Source: CAZDBA01 sp965224765 (GTDB lineage: Bacteria > Planctomycetota > Planctomycetia > Pirellulales > Pirellulaceae). Taken from it: DNA of 64,000 bases. The notes beneath the pieces are model-generated. The model saw nothing but the letters and a program-made list of their open reading frames with translations. It was not told the DNA's origin and ran no database searches. Within the stretch, counting starts at the first letter, position 1. Every line of letters begins with the position of its first letter. The translations under genes were made by a program, and so were the position numbers. The stretch is taken from contig CBDDAC010000023.1 in NCBI GenBank assembly GCA_965224765.1, positions 353,265-417,264 of the forward strand, in the 5' to 3' direction. Below are positions 9,521 to 19,462 of this stretch, piece by piece.

Positions 9521-10642
9521 CTAAATTCTGGCCACCGTCGTACCGCTAAGTCGGCGGATGAGTCTTCGCATTTCCAAAACACTGATGGTTGACAGGACGC
9601 GTTGTGTCGGAAGCCCGCTTTCGACAACGATTTGATCCAATTGAGTTGCTTCTATCCCGACCGCTTGCAAGATTTTTGACTCCTGTTCGCTAAGCTTCAA
9701 TTCCGCTGGATGACGGATCGTTTGATTGTCAGCCAATTGAGCAGGAATCGCCAAAGGCCCTAACTCTTCAAGAATGTCATCGACTGACCGGACCAAGGTC
9801 GCACCGTCACGTATCAACTGGTGACATCCTTGAGACATCCGACTGTTGATTGGGCCAGGAACGGCAAAGACCTCCCGTCCCTGTTCCATCGCCAGTCGCG
9901 CGGAGATCAACGCACCACTTCGATGCGCGGCTTCCACCACAATCGTACCTAGGCAAAGCCCAGTGATGATTCGATTTCGCTGCGGAAATGATCCACTTTT
10001 TGGCGATTGATGAGGATGATATTCGGAAATCAGCACACCCTGTTCCGCGATTTGGGTCGCCAAACTGGCGTGGTCCGCGGGATAAATATTCAATAGTCCG
10101 CTTCCCAATACGGCCAGCGTCCGGCCTCCGGATTTGAGTGCTCCCAAGTGGGCGGCCGCGTCGACGCCACGCGCCATCCCTGAAACAACGGTAAAACCTG
10201 CCATCGCAAGTGACCGCCCCAACGACTCCGCTTGCGTCTTCCCATAGTGGGTCGCGTGACGACTCCCAACCACCGCTATCGCTATCCTATCCTCAGCCAC
10301 CAACTCGCCTTGAGTGAACAAGATGTTGGGCGGGGTCGCCGTTTCCTTTAAAAGGGCAGGGTAGGCGTCTTCGGAGCGAGCGATAACGTTGATTTGGTTT
10401 TGCTCGCACAGCTCTTCAAGATGAATGACTTCACTGGATCGATTTGCCTCAACTATTTGTTTTGCAAGCTGACCCCCAACTCCAGGAACCTCCTGTAGAC
10501 GAACTCGATCAGCTGACAAGACCTGTTCTGCACTGCCGAATTGATCTAACAACTGCTGATAGATCCTGGGACCGATGCCACGAACCATACTAAGACACAA
10601 GGCAAAACGTTTCTGCTCATCGCCGCTGGAATATTCAATCAA
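9521..10642 (-). CDS. dprA: DNA-processing protein DprA
   Basis: Cytoplasmic single-strand DNA-binding protein that loads RecA on incoming DNA during natural transformation. The 373-aa product has an N-terminal helix-hairpin-helix-like part (VRGIGPRIYQQLL, VPGVGGQLAKQI), then the Rossmann-like DprA core with VVGSRHATHYGK, FTVVSGMARGVDAAAHLGAL, VLGSGL-NIYPADH and FPQRNRIITGL, and a C-terminal winged-helix-like part. The only in-frame start upstream is TTG at 10642, preceded by GGCGAG; the next ATG would remove part of the helical domain. Confidence 0.93.
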   Translation of the reverse strand: MIEYSSGDEQKRFALCLSMVRGIGPRIYQQLLDQFGSAEQVLSADRVRLQEVPGVGGQLAKQIVEANRSSEVIHLEELCEQNQINVIARSEDAYPALLKETATPPNILFTQGELVAEDRIAIAVVGSRHATHYGKTQAESLGRSLAMAGFTVVSGMARGVDAAAHLGALKSGGRTLAVLGSGLLNIYPADHASLATQIAEQGVLISEYHPHQSPKSGSFPQRNRIITGLCLGTIVVEAAHRSGALISARLAMEQGREVFAVPGPINSRMSQGCHQLIRDGATLVRSVDDILEELGPLAIPAQLADNQTIRHPAELKLSEQESKILQAVGIEATQLDQIVVESGLPTQRVLSTISVLEMRRLIRRLSGTTVARI

Positions 10643-11585
10643 TGGCTCGCCATTAGTTAAGAAAAGATGGCTGAATAGGTTCCGACATTAGATCGTCGCT
10701 CACTGCCCTATCAACCCCTATCGCCTCATTGGACGCTTCCAACTTTAACGATCCCAAATTCTCAACAACCAATCAGTCTCAATCATCCGAACTAGTACCT
10801 CGCTTGCGTGGGCATGTGGTGTTCTGCCAACTGCCAAGTGCCTAGGCCCGTCTTCGATTGGCGGGCCGAGAACATCTGATACACCAGTTTTCTTCGCCTT
10901 GTTACCCCTCAATTCAAAACGGTCCCAGGTACCAGGGCCAAATTCCACGTTTGAGAGGAACAAGAATTGTTTCGGCAGGAGCCTCAACCTCCCGTAAAAG
11001 GCAAAAAACTCGACGACGGGTGCCATGCTCCTCGCTTGCGTGGGCATGTGGTGTTCTGCCAACTGCCAAGTGCCGCGCACGTCTTCCAATGGTGGGCCGA
11101 GAACATCAGATACACCAGTTTTCTTCGCCTTGTTACCCCTCAATTCAAAACGGTCCGAGCACTAGCGATTCATCCAGATTTGAAATTAGGGTTGGCTGTT
11201 TGTTTCACCAAGGCATTGATTTGCGAATCGTCTCTCCAACCCTAAGATTAAACATTGCCAACGCACCGGACATTCGTATGATCGCAAACGTTTCGCTTGG
11301 CATCGGGTTGCGTATTATTGTCACAGTTGAGTTGCCCATGAAGTAGCGAAGTCAAATTCACACCTGGGTCGTAAGGTAATTCTTACTCGCTAATAATGGG
11401 TCCGAAGAAACGATCGGCCAAACTTTGACGTTACACAAAGCCTCTTGGGACAACTCACACTTGAAAGATCTGCGTTGGACTTTCCCGATGCAGATCCCTA
11501 TTTTTGTTGAAGAAAAGACTCTGGTTCTGCGAGAATCCTATGGGGGATCGCGGGCACGAAACATCCTAAGAAAGCGAAATCAGAA
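10643..11585. other. Repeat-rich intergenic region
   Basis: About 940 bp with no credible gene. Most of 10799-11160 is two inverted-orientation copies of the 229-bp repeat unit described separately. The remainder, 11161-11585, shows nothing I can name. Open frames here (for example ones encoding RQEPQPPVKGK-like text) are translations of the repeat. Confidence 0.6.
10799..11160 (-). repeat. Two copies of the 229-bp repeat family (reverse orientation)
   Basis: Segments starting near 10799 and 11030, offset by about 232 bp, share CGCTTGCGTGGGCATG, TGGTGTTCTGCCAACTGCC, TTCTTCGCCTTGTTACCCC and TCAATTCAAAACGGTCC. They match, on the opposite strand, the three tandem units at 28105-28790. The 25-bp dispersed repeat sits between the copies at 10969-10993. 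Confidence 0.85.
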
Positions 11586-12056
11586 ATGAAACGAAGATCG
11601 ATTGATTTCCGATCAGCCGAAGAGGTGATTGATGACATTAATGCACTTCGAAACACCCAATACGATCGGATGGGAAAATGGAATTTGACTCAAATTTGCG
11701 AGCATTTGACCGGGACCATGGATGGAGGGATGGATGGGTTCGGATTTCGAGTCCCCTGGATTTTTCGGGCCACCGTTGCCCGGTGGGGCTATCGCCACGC
11801 CCTCAAAAAACGAAAAATTGGTTCAGGTTTTCCAACATTCAAGATACTTCGCCCAACCTACTCTGAGGCCAGTGACAACGACGGTTTGATCGACGCCTGC
11901 ATTGAGTCTTGTCAACGCGCTTCGTCCTTCAACGGTTCGCTGAAAGACTACCCGCTGCTTGACAATCTGAAAGTCGAAGACTGGAGAGATTTCATGTGGA
12001 TCCATGCGTCTCACCATTTAAATTTCTTGATCCCAACGACGAGTTCCGCTCAGTAA
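11586..12056 (+). CDS. DUF1569 domain protein (DinB-like fold family)
   Basis: A 156-aa soluble protein of unknown function. The sequence matches the pattern of DUF1569 proteins frequent in planctomycetes: a first helix with DRMGKWNLTQICEHL (histidine in the position of a DinB-like metal ligand) and a C-terminal MWIHASHHLNFL motif with three histidines that could complete a metal site. The family is considered related to DinB/YfiT four-helix hydrolases; no substrate is known. Start is the ATG at 11586, the first in frame. It is transcribed alone, convergent with the AHSA1/ArsR pair. Confidence 0.8.
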   Translation: MKRRSIDFRSAEEVIDDINALRNTQYDRMGKWNLTQICEHLTGTMDGGMDGFGFRVPWIFRATVARWGYRHALKKRKIGSGFPTFKILRPTYSEASDNDGLIDACIESCQRASSFNGSLKDYPLLDNLKVEDWRDFMWIHASHHLNFLIPTTSSAQ

Positions 12057-12196
12057 TGGAGCTCTGTTTACTTTTTGGATTTCTGCCGCGGGATCGTGAA
12101 ACCGCGAAATCGAATAAATGCGAGCGGTGAATCGATAAGGATCGTGGCAGGCTGCGTGGAAACCCAACTCGCAGCGATAAACCCTGACGGAAGAAC

Positions 12197-12676
12197 TTAA
12201 GCTTTGTTGGCTTCGGATTCGAGAAACCCACCCAGCTTCCGGAACGCCGCGGTCCATCCGGCTTGAACGATCGCACGCAATTCGAAATCGCCCTCAACTC
12301 GAATTTCTGGGATCCCTACATGCTCAAGACGCACTAGCGTGCCCTCATCGACATCTGAAAAATCGACCGACACTACCATTTTTGCATCGGAACCATCTGG
12401 ACTTGGGGACTCATACGCCAGACGCGATGGTGGATCAAACTCGATCAATTTGGCGAAACCAGGCATCTCTCCCGCACCATCGATTGTCATATGGTGGTTG
12501 TACTGCCCCCCGATTTTGGGCTCGATCTCGGAGCGCACGGACGTGCATTGATCACATCCCCACCACTGTTGAACCTTGCTGGTTTCCACCCAGGCTTCGA
12601 ACACCAATTCTCGCGGAGCATCGTAAACACGAGTCACGATTAGTTTGCCATCTTCAAATTTCGCATCGGTCGTCAT
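12197..12676 (-). CDS. SRPBCC/AHSA1 domain protein
   Basis: A 159-aa protein of the START-like AHSA1 family: ligand-binding helix-grip fold, often paired with an ArsR regulator. Typical features are VTRVYDAPRELVFEAW near the N-terminus, VQQWWG near residue 36, GGQYNHHM, and the C-terminal helix with GWTAAFRKLGGFLE. Its ATG overlaps the stop of the upstream ArsR gene by four bases (ATGA), so both are one operon. The ligand is unknown. Confidence 0.88.
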   Translation of the reverse strand: MTTDAKFEDGKLIVTRVYDAPRELVFEAWVETSKVQQWWGCDQCTSVRSEIEPKIGGQYNHHMTIDGAGEMPGFAKLIEFDPPSRLAYESPSPDGSDAKMVVSVDFSDVDEGTLVRLEHVGIPEIRVEGDFELRAIVQAGWTAAFRKLGGFLESEANKA

Positions 12677-13029
12677 GATTTCGAATCCCTTTTGCTTCGC
12701 CGTTTTGCTTTATTTAGATAATCATCTACAGCATCGAACTGCTGCTTCCAAAACTGGGTGTAGTAGGCTATCCATTTCGCTGCGACTTCTGCCTTCTCAG
12801 GTTTCACACGCACGATCTGCTCGCGACCTTTTCGCCTGCGTTCAATCAGCCCTGCCTTTTCCAAAACCCGCAAATGCTTGGAAATTGCGGGCTGAGAAAT
12901 GTCATAGGGCTCGGCTAACTCGGATACATTCGCCTCCCCTCGGGAAAGCTGGATCAACATCCCTCGCCTTGTCGAATCTGACAAGGCTCCAAACGTCAGG
13001 TCAAGTTGTTGTTGCTCACACATAACCAT
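12673..13029 (-). CDS. ArsR-family helix-turn-helix transcriptional regulator
   Basis: A 118-aa winged-helix repressor. The domain runs from LTFGALSDSTRRGMLIQL through NVSELAEPYDISQPAISKHL (recognition helix) and LEKAGLIERRRKGREQIVRV (wing). There is no metal-binding ELCVCDL-type cysteine motif, so it belongs to the metal-independent group that usually controls its adjoining AHSA1 partner. Translational coupling to that gene (4-bp overlap) supports autoregulation of the pair. Either ATG at 13029 or 13023 could be the start. Confidence 0.93.
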   Translation of the reverse strand: MVMCEQQQLDLTFGALSDSTRRGMLIQLSRGEANVSELAEPYDISQPAISKHLRVLEKAGLIERRRKGREQIVRVKPEKAEVAAKWIAYYTQFWKQQFDAVDDYLNKAKRRSKRDSKS

Positions 13030-13613
13030 TTGATTATGTTTTAATTGATCGACGCTTGAGCGAGGAACGACGGCGTTGGTGGGTGGCGCAGCGAATCCAC
13101 GGATTGTCTGAAGCCTTTCACCAGCAATGTACTGGCGAGGAGATGAATTACCTCGCCAAACGACTGGAAACTTCTGGAGGCGTTCAAAAAATGAAACGAT
13201 TGTTCATGCTCGCTTTACCCAAAGAATTCCGAAGTGCCGTATGATTTTCAAGCAATATAGCGCAACTTCAAAACTCACGCGTCGGGTTTCCGTTTTGCTC
13301 TTCGAAGAACGTGGTTTCACAAAATGCATTTGTCGCAGAGCGACTATTTCTATTGGCCCAGACTTTCAGTCTGGGGTCATTCCCTAAACCAAAACGGAGT
13401 CGCGGATGCGACGGCATCTGTAGAATCGCGTTGCGATTCGAAATCAATCGTGGTTGCCAATTCACCTGTAGTTCCAGGGAAGTCAGGATGTCTCGCAGCC
13501 TTAACTCGACAACAATGAAACCAAGCGGAAAGGTATGAGGTTGAAACAGGGAATTTGTTTGTTTCGGCAGGAGCCTCAACCTCCCGGAGAAACCGGTTCA
13601 ATCGCAACCGGGC
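13030..13613. other. Intergenic region with three repeat types
   Basis: Holds a fragment of the GGAAACCC/CGCGTCGGGTTTCC family (13276-13295), the palindrome CCCAGACT-TTC-AGTCTGGG at 13357-13375, and one copy of the 25-bp dispersed repeat at 13561-13585 in reverse orientation. Open frames in this stretch run through the repeats and look spurious. Confidence 0.6.
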
Positions 13614-14648
13614 TTACTTCTTGACTTTCAGATAGCCAAAATAGCCTGGTTTCAGCCGACCATCTTGATTGTCGAGATCCATTTCAATTCGCAACATCCT
13701 AGTCTTTTCATCGACGCCAGCTGATCGCCGATCAATTTTTCCGTCGAAAACCGCATCGGGAAGCGCGTCGATTTGCGAAAATTCGACTTGACCATCCAAT
13801 TCAAAATCGGCGATCTGCGACATCGAGATATTGGCAACGATACGTACCTTATCGGTAAACACGATTTGAAAGATTGGACGTGCTGCGCTATTGCCTTCTG
13901 CGGATTGGACAAACGCGCCTTCGTCAAAAAAGCGTTTGGTAATCTTGCCAGCGTAGGGAGCACGAATCGTACAATACTCGATCATCTTGTCGACGTAGGC
14001 GCTGTTGGCGTTGGCGACTTGAATGTTTGCTTTTGCCGCAGTGACATTGGCTTCCGCACTGGCAATTGCCGCTTGTCCCGAAGCCAGGTTTGCTTCGACC
14101 GTGGCAATGTGGGCGTCAGTAGAGAGTTTTTCTGATTTGGCAGCGGTAAACTTGAACGTCGCCTCGTCCAACCTCGCTTGATTGACTGCACCGGAGTTTA
14201 CCAGTCGTGTAATTCGATCGCGCTCGCTTTGAGCCATATTCATCATCGCAGTCATTTGTTCGACGTGCGTCTTTGCCTCAAGAACAGACGCACTAAGGCT
14301 TTTCATTCTCTGAGTAGCCTGATTGAGCGCAGCCTCTGCCTGAACCAACCCTGCCTCTGATTGTTTTACCAGCGCCTTCTTCTGCAACAATTCTGTTTGC
14401 AACTCCGGAATATCAAGGACCGCCAGGATCTGTCCTTCAGAAACCTTGTCCCCAATGTTTACACTGACACTCTCCAGGTACCCGCCCACCTTGGAGTAGA
14501 TATCCGTGACCTTATAGCCAACCACTGTCGCGGGAACCTTGCTGGCTCGATCCGACTGTTTTCCTGTCAACGATCCGGTCGTAAGGACCAGGAACGTCAA
14601 TAGAACAACGAGTCGTTGAACGACAAGAATTTTCAATGGATTTTGCAT
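13614..14648 (-). CDS. RND efflux periplasmic adaptor (membrane fusion protein, HlyD/AcrA type)
   Basis: Periplasmic adaptor that links the RND permease to an outer-membrane channel. The 344-aa product has an N-terminal hydrophobic segment (ILVVQRLVVLLTFLVLTTGS), then a lipoyl half (GGYLESVSVNIGDKVSEGQI), a long alanine-rich coiled-coil hairpin at about residues 75-200, the second lipoyl half (IRAPYAGKITKRFFDEGAFV), and a beta-barrel domain. Start at 14648 is backed by AGGTG six bases upstream; an ATG at 14675 is less likely. It lies 78 bp after the permease gene on the same strand. No outer-membrane factor gene is nearby. Confidence 0.92.
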   Translation of the reverse strand: MQNPLKILVVQRLVVLLTFLVLTTGSLTGKQSDRASKVPATVVGYKVTDIYSKVGGYLESVSVNIGDKVSEGQILAVLDIPELQTELLQKKALVKQSEAGLVQAEAALNQATQRMKSLSASVLEAKTHVEQMTAMMNMAQSERDRITRLVNSGAVNQARLDEATFKFTAAKSEKLSTDAHIATVEANLASGQAAIASAEANVTAAKANIQVANANSAYVDKMIEYCTIRAPYAGKITKRFFDEGAFVQSAEGNSAARPIFQIVFTDKVRIVANISMSQIADFELDGQVEFSQIDALPDAVFDGKIDRRSAGVDEKTRMLRIEMDLDNQDGRLKPGYFGYLKVKK

Positions 14649-14726
14649 CAAATCACCTAAATAGTTAAGCATCAAATCGTCACGTCTCTATCAGCGGACG
14701 ATATTGCTGTTGAGCGGAATGTGTTT

Positions 14727-17700
14727 TTATTCAGTTGCGAGTTGAATGTCGGATGTGTCTGCTTTTCGAGGGCGTTTGATCATGACATACAAACAGGGGA
14801 CCACGATTAGCGAAAGGAAAGTCGCACCAACCACGCCACCAATAATTGTTCTGGCCAGGGGAATATTTGCTTCACCTCCACCAAATCCAATTGCCATCGG
14901 CAACATCGCAAGCCAAGTCGTCATGCTGGTCATCAGGATCGGGCGCAGGCGAACTTTGGCCGCGTGCAAAATGGCTTCACGAGGCGATTTGCCTTCGTCC
15001 ACCTCTCGGTTCGCAAAGTCCACAAGCACAATCGTATATTCGACCACGATACCCACGATCATCACGATTCCCATGAACGCCATGATCGAAAGGTTTGTTC
15101 CCGTCAGCATCAAAGCGGCGACCACTCCGATGAACCCAAGTGGCACAGCAAACAAAACGATAAATGGATCGACAAAGCTCTTGAATTGAGCAACCATCAC
15201 CAGATAAACAAGAAGAGCAGCCACGATTAGTCCCAATTGAAACTGCTTGAACGATGCACGCATCGTTTTGACTTCGCCCATCATCCGAATACTTCTTCCC
15301 TTGTATTCGTTGGCATTAGTCAATGGCAGCGACGTCCATTCAGCTGGCTCAATGTTGTCGTTTGGATCAGGATCTTTGACCGTGCCGATATTGAACAAAG
15401 GTCCACGCTCATCACTGTCCGCAACTGCACCAAGTGCCAACACTCCCTTTTCAATTTTCGCAACGACGCTGCCAATATCGTATCCAGGTCTTACATTAAC
15501 ATAGATGTCGGTGACACGACTGATGTTACGGTGGTGAACGACGTAGGGCGCCTTGCCTTCTTCAAAGTTGTCCAAAACATCACGCAGGTATACAACGCCG
15601 TCGACACCTCCACGAACCGGAATGTCGAGTAAAGTCTCGCGAGATTCCAGCAATTCCTCTGGGTATTGGACGCCCAGCATATAGTGGTTGCCCTTGTTCG
15701 GGTCGATCCAGAACGCAGGCTCGAAATTGATTGAACTGTTTGTCGCAGACACCAGGTTCTTAACGACCATATCCGCATTCACGTGCAAGTCCTGAGCCTT
15801 TTGCCGATCGATGTTGACTTTCACAACGGGATAGTCGATCCGTTGAGCGATTCGAGCATCCACGGCCCCCTCCGTTTTGTCAGCAATATCAACAATCATC
15901 TTGCCGATCTTTTGGGCCGTTTCCAGCTGCGAACTTTGAATCTGGAAGTGGATCGGAGACGGCTCACCCATATTGAGCGCGGCAGTCAACATTCCTCCAG
16001 TATCAAAGGCAAATTCGATATCCTTGAACCGCGGATCATTTTTTAATTTATCGCGAAGCTCTTCGACGATCTCGAAAATCGAACGATGTTTCTTGGTCTG
16101 CACCAACATGAATGCATCCATAGGCCCACCATTGGGTGTGTAGGCAGCTGGCCAATCCATCAGGACGCCGATATTGGAAACCAGTAGTTGAAGATCGGAG
16201 TCTGCGAACTGTTCGTCGCCTGCAGCATAGGTTGGATCCGGTTTGCCAAGCATTTCCGTAATGACGGACTCAATCTTTTGAATCTCTTCTTCTGTCTTCT
16301 CGATCCGCGTTCCTGTTGGCATTCGCACATAAATAGTGACTTGCCCTGAATCGACTTGGGGAAACAATTCTTGTCCCACATTGTTCACCAACAAGAATCC
16401 TGAACCGGCAAACAAAGCCAACGCACCGGCAATGACAAGCCAGCGAACGTTCAACAGTTTGTCTAAAAAGCTTCCAAACCATTTTCCCATTCGACCTTCC
16501 TGATCTGCTGCGGCCGACGCGGTATCATGCTTCAAGAAGTTCGCACAGTAGGCGGGAATCAAAGTGATCGCCAACACGTACGAAGCAACAATTGCAATCG
16601 ACGCCGATACCGCCAAAGGCTGAAAAAGGAATTTGGCGACACCCGTCAAAAAGACGACCGGGAAAAAGACAATCGCAAAGGTTAACGTCGCAACAAACAT
16701 CGGAATCGCAACCTCCTGGGCGCCGTCCAATGCCGCTTGTTGAGGCTTTTTGCCCATGGCAGCGTGGCGACTGATGTTCTCAAGAACAACAATCGATTGG
16801 TCCACCAGGATTCCAATCGCCAGGGCGAGTCCACCCAAGGTGATCGCATTGAGCGTTCCGCCAAACTGAGTCCCCTGAAACATGAACAACCAAAAAATGG
16901 ATGCAAGAATCGCAAGTGGAATTGCCAAAACGATAATGAACGTGGAGCGAAAGCTTCTCAAGAACAGCAGGACGACCAAACCAGCCAGGATGGCTCCCAG
17001 CCCCGCAGCGATTTGCAATCCATTGTTGCTTTCTTTGACACCGATCGATTGATCCATCATTACGCTCAACGTCAGCGATTTGATCTTTTCGTCCTCGGAG
17101 CGTTCCACTTTGAGCTTGGTTTCGATCCCCGCTAACTTGTCTTTGATTTGTTGAACGATTTTGATCGTGTTCGAACCCGGTTGTCGATAGATCGGAATGT
17201 AAGCTTTTTTAGATTCATTAACTCGGACGATATTGGTTTGGATCTGAGAGGCATTTTTGACTTCCGCAACATCGCGTAAAAAGATCTGCTGCCCCATACC
17301 ATTGCGGATCATCATATCGTTGAGCTCTTCAACTTTGTCCACGTTGGCATTGGTGGCGATATACCAATCAAGATCACCGTCTTTGATACTTCCGGTGGGA
17401 ATCAAAGTGTTCTGTTGTAAAAGTTGTTCCTGAACGTCGAGCAGAGTCATATGATGCGCAGCAAGATCCTTAGGCCTGGCGTAGGCGAGAATTCGGCGCA
17501 GCTTGCCACCATAAACCGCGGGCGCAATGACTCCCTGAATCGCCTGCAGCTTATTTCTTAATTCGAAGTAGGCGACATCATAAAGCTCCTTCTCACTCAT
17601 CTGGGGATTGGAGACCACCACCAGACATAAAGGTACCGACGCCGTCGGATCAAAGGGCATCACCATAGGAGGGATCGTTCCTTTGGGCAGATAAAACATG

Positions 17701-18038
17701 TCGCTCATCGCGTACATACTTACCTGAGATGTCGCCGAATCGAGTGAGACCCCTTCATTGAAAAAGTCCTTCACGACGCAAACGCCTTGCATCGCTTTGG
17801 CTTCCTGATGCTCGATGCCCATGGACTGGCCCGACCATCGCTGCAAGCGGCTCATGATGTCCTTTTCCATGATCTCCGGCGGCATTCCGGGATAGAAACA
17901 GACAATCTGGGCTGCCGCGATATTGAACTGGGGCAAAAGGTCCGCGGGAATTCGAGTGTAAGCAAAGCTGCCAAGCACCGTGATCGCAAGGGAAAGAACG
18001 ACTACGAGATAAGGATTTTGAAGCGAGGTTCGAATCAT
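14727..18038 (-). CDS. RND-family efflux permease
   Basis: Inner-membrane, proton-driven tripartite pump subunit of about 1103 aa. It shows the usual twelve-segment layout: first membrane helix at residues 10-28 (LVVVLSLAITVLGSFAY), a large porter domain, the central membrane block with GGLALAIGILVDQSIVVLEN (the conserved acidic proton-relay position), a second porter domain, and the closing helices with MIVGIVVEYTIVLVDFAN. Overall it is nearer to AcrB/CzcA-like multidrug or metal pumps, with substrate undefined. I chose ATG 18038 (MIRTSLQNPYLVVV); in-frame upstream codons to 18116 would add 26 residues not typical of the family. Confidence 0.93.
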   Translation of the reverse strand: MIRTSLQNPYLVVVLSLAITVLGSFAYTRIPADLLPQFNIAAAQIVCFYPGMPPEIMEKDIMSRLQRWSGQSMGIEHQEAKAMQGVCVVKDFFNEGVSLDSATSQVSMYAMSDMFYLPKGTIPPMVMPFDPTASVPLCLVVVSNPQMSEKELYDVAYFELRNKLQAIQGVIAPAVYGGKLRRILAYARPKDLAAHHMTLLDVQEQLLQQNTLIPTGSIKDGDLDWYIATNANVDKVEELNDMMIRNGMGQQIFLRDVAEVKNASQIQTNIVRVNESKKAYIPIYRQPGSNTIKIVQQIKDKLAGIETKLKVERSEDEKIKSLTLSVMMDQSIGVKESNNGLQIAAGLGAILAGLVVLLFLRSFRSTFIIVLAIPLAILASIFWLFMFQGTQFGGTLNAITLGGLALAIGILVDQSIVVLENISRHAAMGKKPQQAALDGAQEVAIPMFVATLTFAIVFFPVVFLTGVAKFLFQPLAVSASIAIVASYVLAITLIPAYCANFLKHDTASAAADQEGRMGKWFGSFLDKLLNVRWLVIAGALALFAGSGFLLVNNVGQELFPQVDSGQVTIYVRMPTGTRIEKTEEEIQKIESVITEMLGKPDPTYAAGDEQFADSDLQLLVSNIGVLMDWPAAYTPNGGPMDAFMLVQTKKHRSIFEIVEELRDKLKNDPRFKDIEFAFDTGGMLTAALNMGEPSPIHFQIQSSQLETAQKIGKMIVDIADKTEGAVDARIAQRIDYPVVKVNIDRQKAQDLHVNADMVVKNLVSATNSSINFEPAFWIDPNKGNHYMLGVQYPEELLESRETLLDIPVRGGVDGVVYLRDVLDNFEEGKAPYVVHHRNISRVTDIYVNVRPGYDIGSVVAKIEKGVLALGAVADSDERGPLFNIGTVKDPDPNDNIEPAEWTSLPLTNANEYKGRSIRMMGEVKTMRASFKQFQLGLIVAALLVYLVMVAQFKSFVDPFIVLFAVPLGFIGVVAALMLTGTNLSIMAFMGIVMIVGIVVEYTIVLVDFANREVDEGKSPREAILHAAKVRLRPILMTSMTTWLAMLPMAIGFGGGEANIPLARTIIGGVVGATFLSLIVVPCLYVMIKRPRKADTSDIQLATE

Positions 18039-18588
18039 GGATGTACTCTTCTTGAGAAAGAAGCGCCAAAACATTGCGCTTCGTTGAGCCCCAATGTAAC
18101 TGGAACACTGCTCCAAGCGAACTTGAGTGCGTCGCCAAAAGGTGTTTCAGGGCAATTTTGTCCACAATTATGGAAAAATGGGAATGCTCACGCGGCAATG
18201 AGCCTCCGATGTATTGCGATTGAATCCGATGTAAGGACTTGCCCACTGTCCCGTCGGGCAGAGATTGTTGAGTTGATTCCAAGCCAATTGGAAGGCTCGC
18301 CATTTTGTCGCAACAATAACGGACTTGGCGACGATGAAGATTTTCCAGTTTTGAGAGCTGCAGCACTTTTTTCTGGCCGCCGTACAAGCGAATTGCCGAG
18401 AAAAACTCTGCCGCTGGTCTTCATCTCACTTTTTTTTACAGAACGTGAATAAATTGACGGTTCCGTGATCCTCGTGGACGATTACGTCTCGAATGACAAT
18501 TTCAAGGCATAGGCACCAATGCAAGCTTGCGTTTGGAATTAGATTTCGCCAAAATTTCGAAATCAAAAATTCCCCGGATAACTGAATC
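18039..18588. other. Divergent intergenic region, RND operon and iron-sulfur subunit
   Basis: A 550-bp gap between divergently transcribed genes that must include both promoters. A long open frame on the plus strand enters from the RND gene and a 78-aa frame on the minus strand (18188-18424) exists, but neither has recognisable content. No repeat or RNA gene was seen. Confidence 0.4.
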
Positions 18589-19404
18589 ATGCAAAATCGA
18601 CGTGAGTTTCTCTCCAAAACGTTTAAGGGAGTCTCCACCAAAGACCAATCAGACGGAAAGTCCGAATCGGAGAATGCTCAGGAATCTCAAGACGACTCAC
18701 TCTTCAGCCCGGGAAGTGATTGGAAAGATCGTATGCAGGCTCCGGACGACGGGAAAAAGTTTGGGTGGTTCATTGATACTCGCCGCTGCTTTGGCTGCCA
18801 TGGCTGCGAAGTTTCATGCAAGGCCGAAAACGAAGTGCCACTGGGGAATTACATTCGCCAAACATTCTATAAAGATGTGGGTGATTTCCCCAAAGTCGCT
18901 CGCATGTTTTTGCCGATGGCCTGTCAACATTGTGAAGACGCGCCCTGCTTGAAAGCTTGTCCGTCTGCCGCAATCAAAAAAGGTATCGGAGGAACCGTCG
19001 TCGTCGACTACAACAAATGCGACGGTGAAGCCAAGTGCGTCCAGGCGTGCCCTTACGGTGCGATCTACATTGACAATGAGTCGGACCAAGCGGTCAAGTG
19101 CCACAATTGCTATCATCGACTCGAACATGATCTCGAACCAGCTTGTGCGGCCACCTGCCCTTCCGACGCAATCTACTTTGGTGATCTCAACGATTCTGAA
19201 TCCAAAGTCTCCAAAGCCAAGGCAGAAGCCACTGCCAACAACGTAGAACTCGTTCAACTGCGAGCTGAAAAAGAGACTCGACCTCGAATGTGGTTTGCGG
19301 GCCCGGGGCCTGCAGAAATCGAAGAGCGCATTCCCAAAGAAGGGGAATCTTTTAGTCCAGATGCTTACAACATTTACAACTGGAAAGACAAGCCTGCGGA
19401 GTAG
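18589..19404 (+). CDS. Four-cluster ferredoxin subunit of a molybdopterin oxidoreductase
   Basis: Electron-transfer subunit (DmsB/PhsB/TtrB type). The 271-aa product has four cysteine groups: CFGCHGCEVSC, CQHCEDAPCLKACP, CDGEAKCVQACP and CHNC with CAATCP, for four [4Fe-4S] clusters. The N-terminus MQNRREFLSKTF resembles a twin-arginine signal but lacks a clear hydrophobic stretch after it, so export may depend on the partner. It is followed after 58 bp by the catalytic subunit. A membrane anchor of the NrfD type is not seen nearby, so the quinone link is unknown. Confidence 0.92.
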   Translation: MQNRREFLSKTFKGVSTKDQSDGKSESENAQESQDDSLFSPGSDWKDRMQAPDDGKKFGWFIDTRRCFGCHGCEVSCKAENEVPLGNYIRQTFYKDVGDFPKVARMFLPMACQHCEDAPCLKACPSAAIKKGIGGTVVVDYNKCDGEAKCVQACPYGAIYIDNESDQAVKCHNCYHRLEHDLEPACAATCPSDAIYFGDLNDSESKVSKAKAEATANNVELVQLRAEKETRPRMWFAGPGPAEIEERIPKEGESFSPDAYNIYNWKDKPAE

Positions 19405-19462
19405 TTGTCACCTCCATTCTGCTTTTCGAAATTGATCAATCATTCTTCCTGACTCCAAGCCA

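Noticed and set aside
17787..18452. 221-codon plus-strand frame
   Set aside because: It is mostly antisense to the RND permease gene and shows no protein family features.
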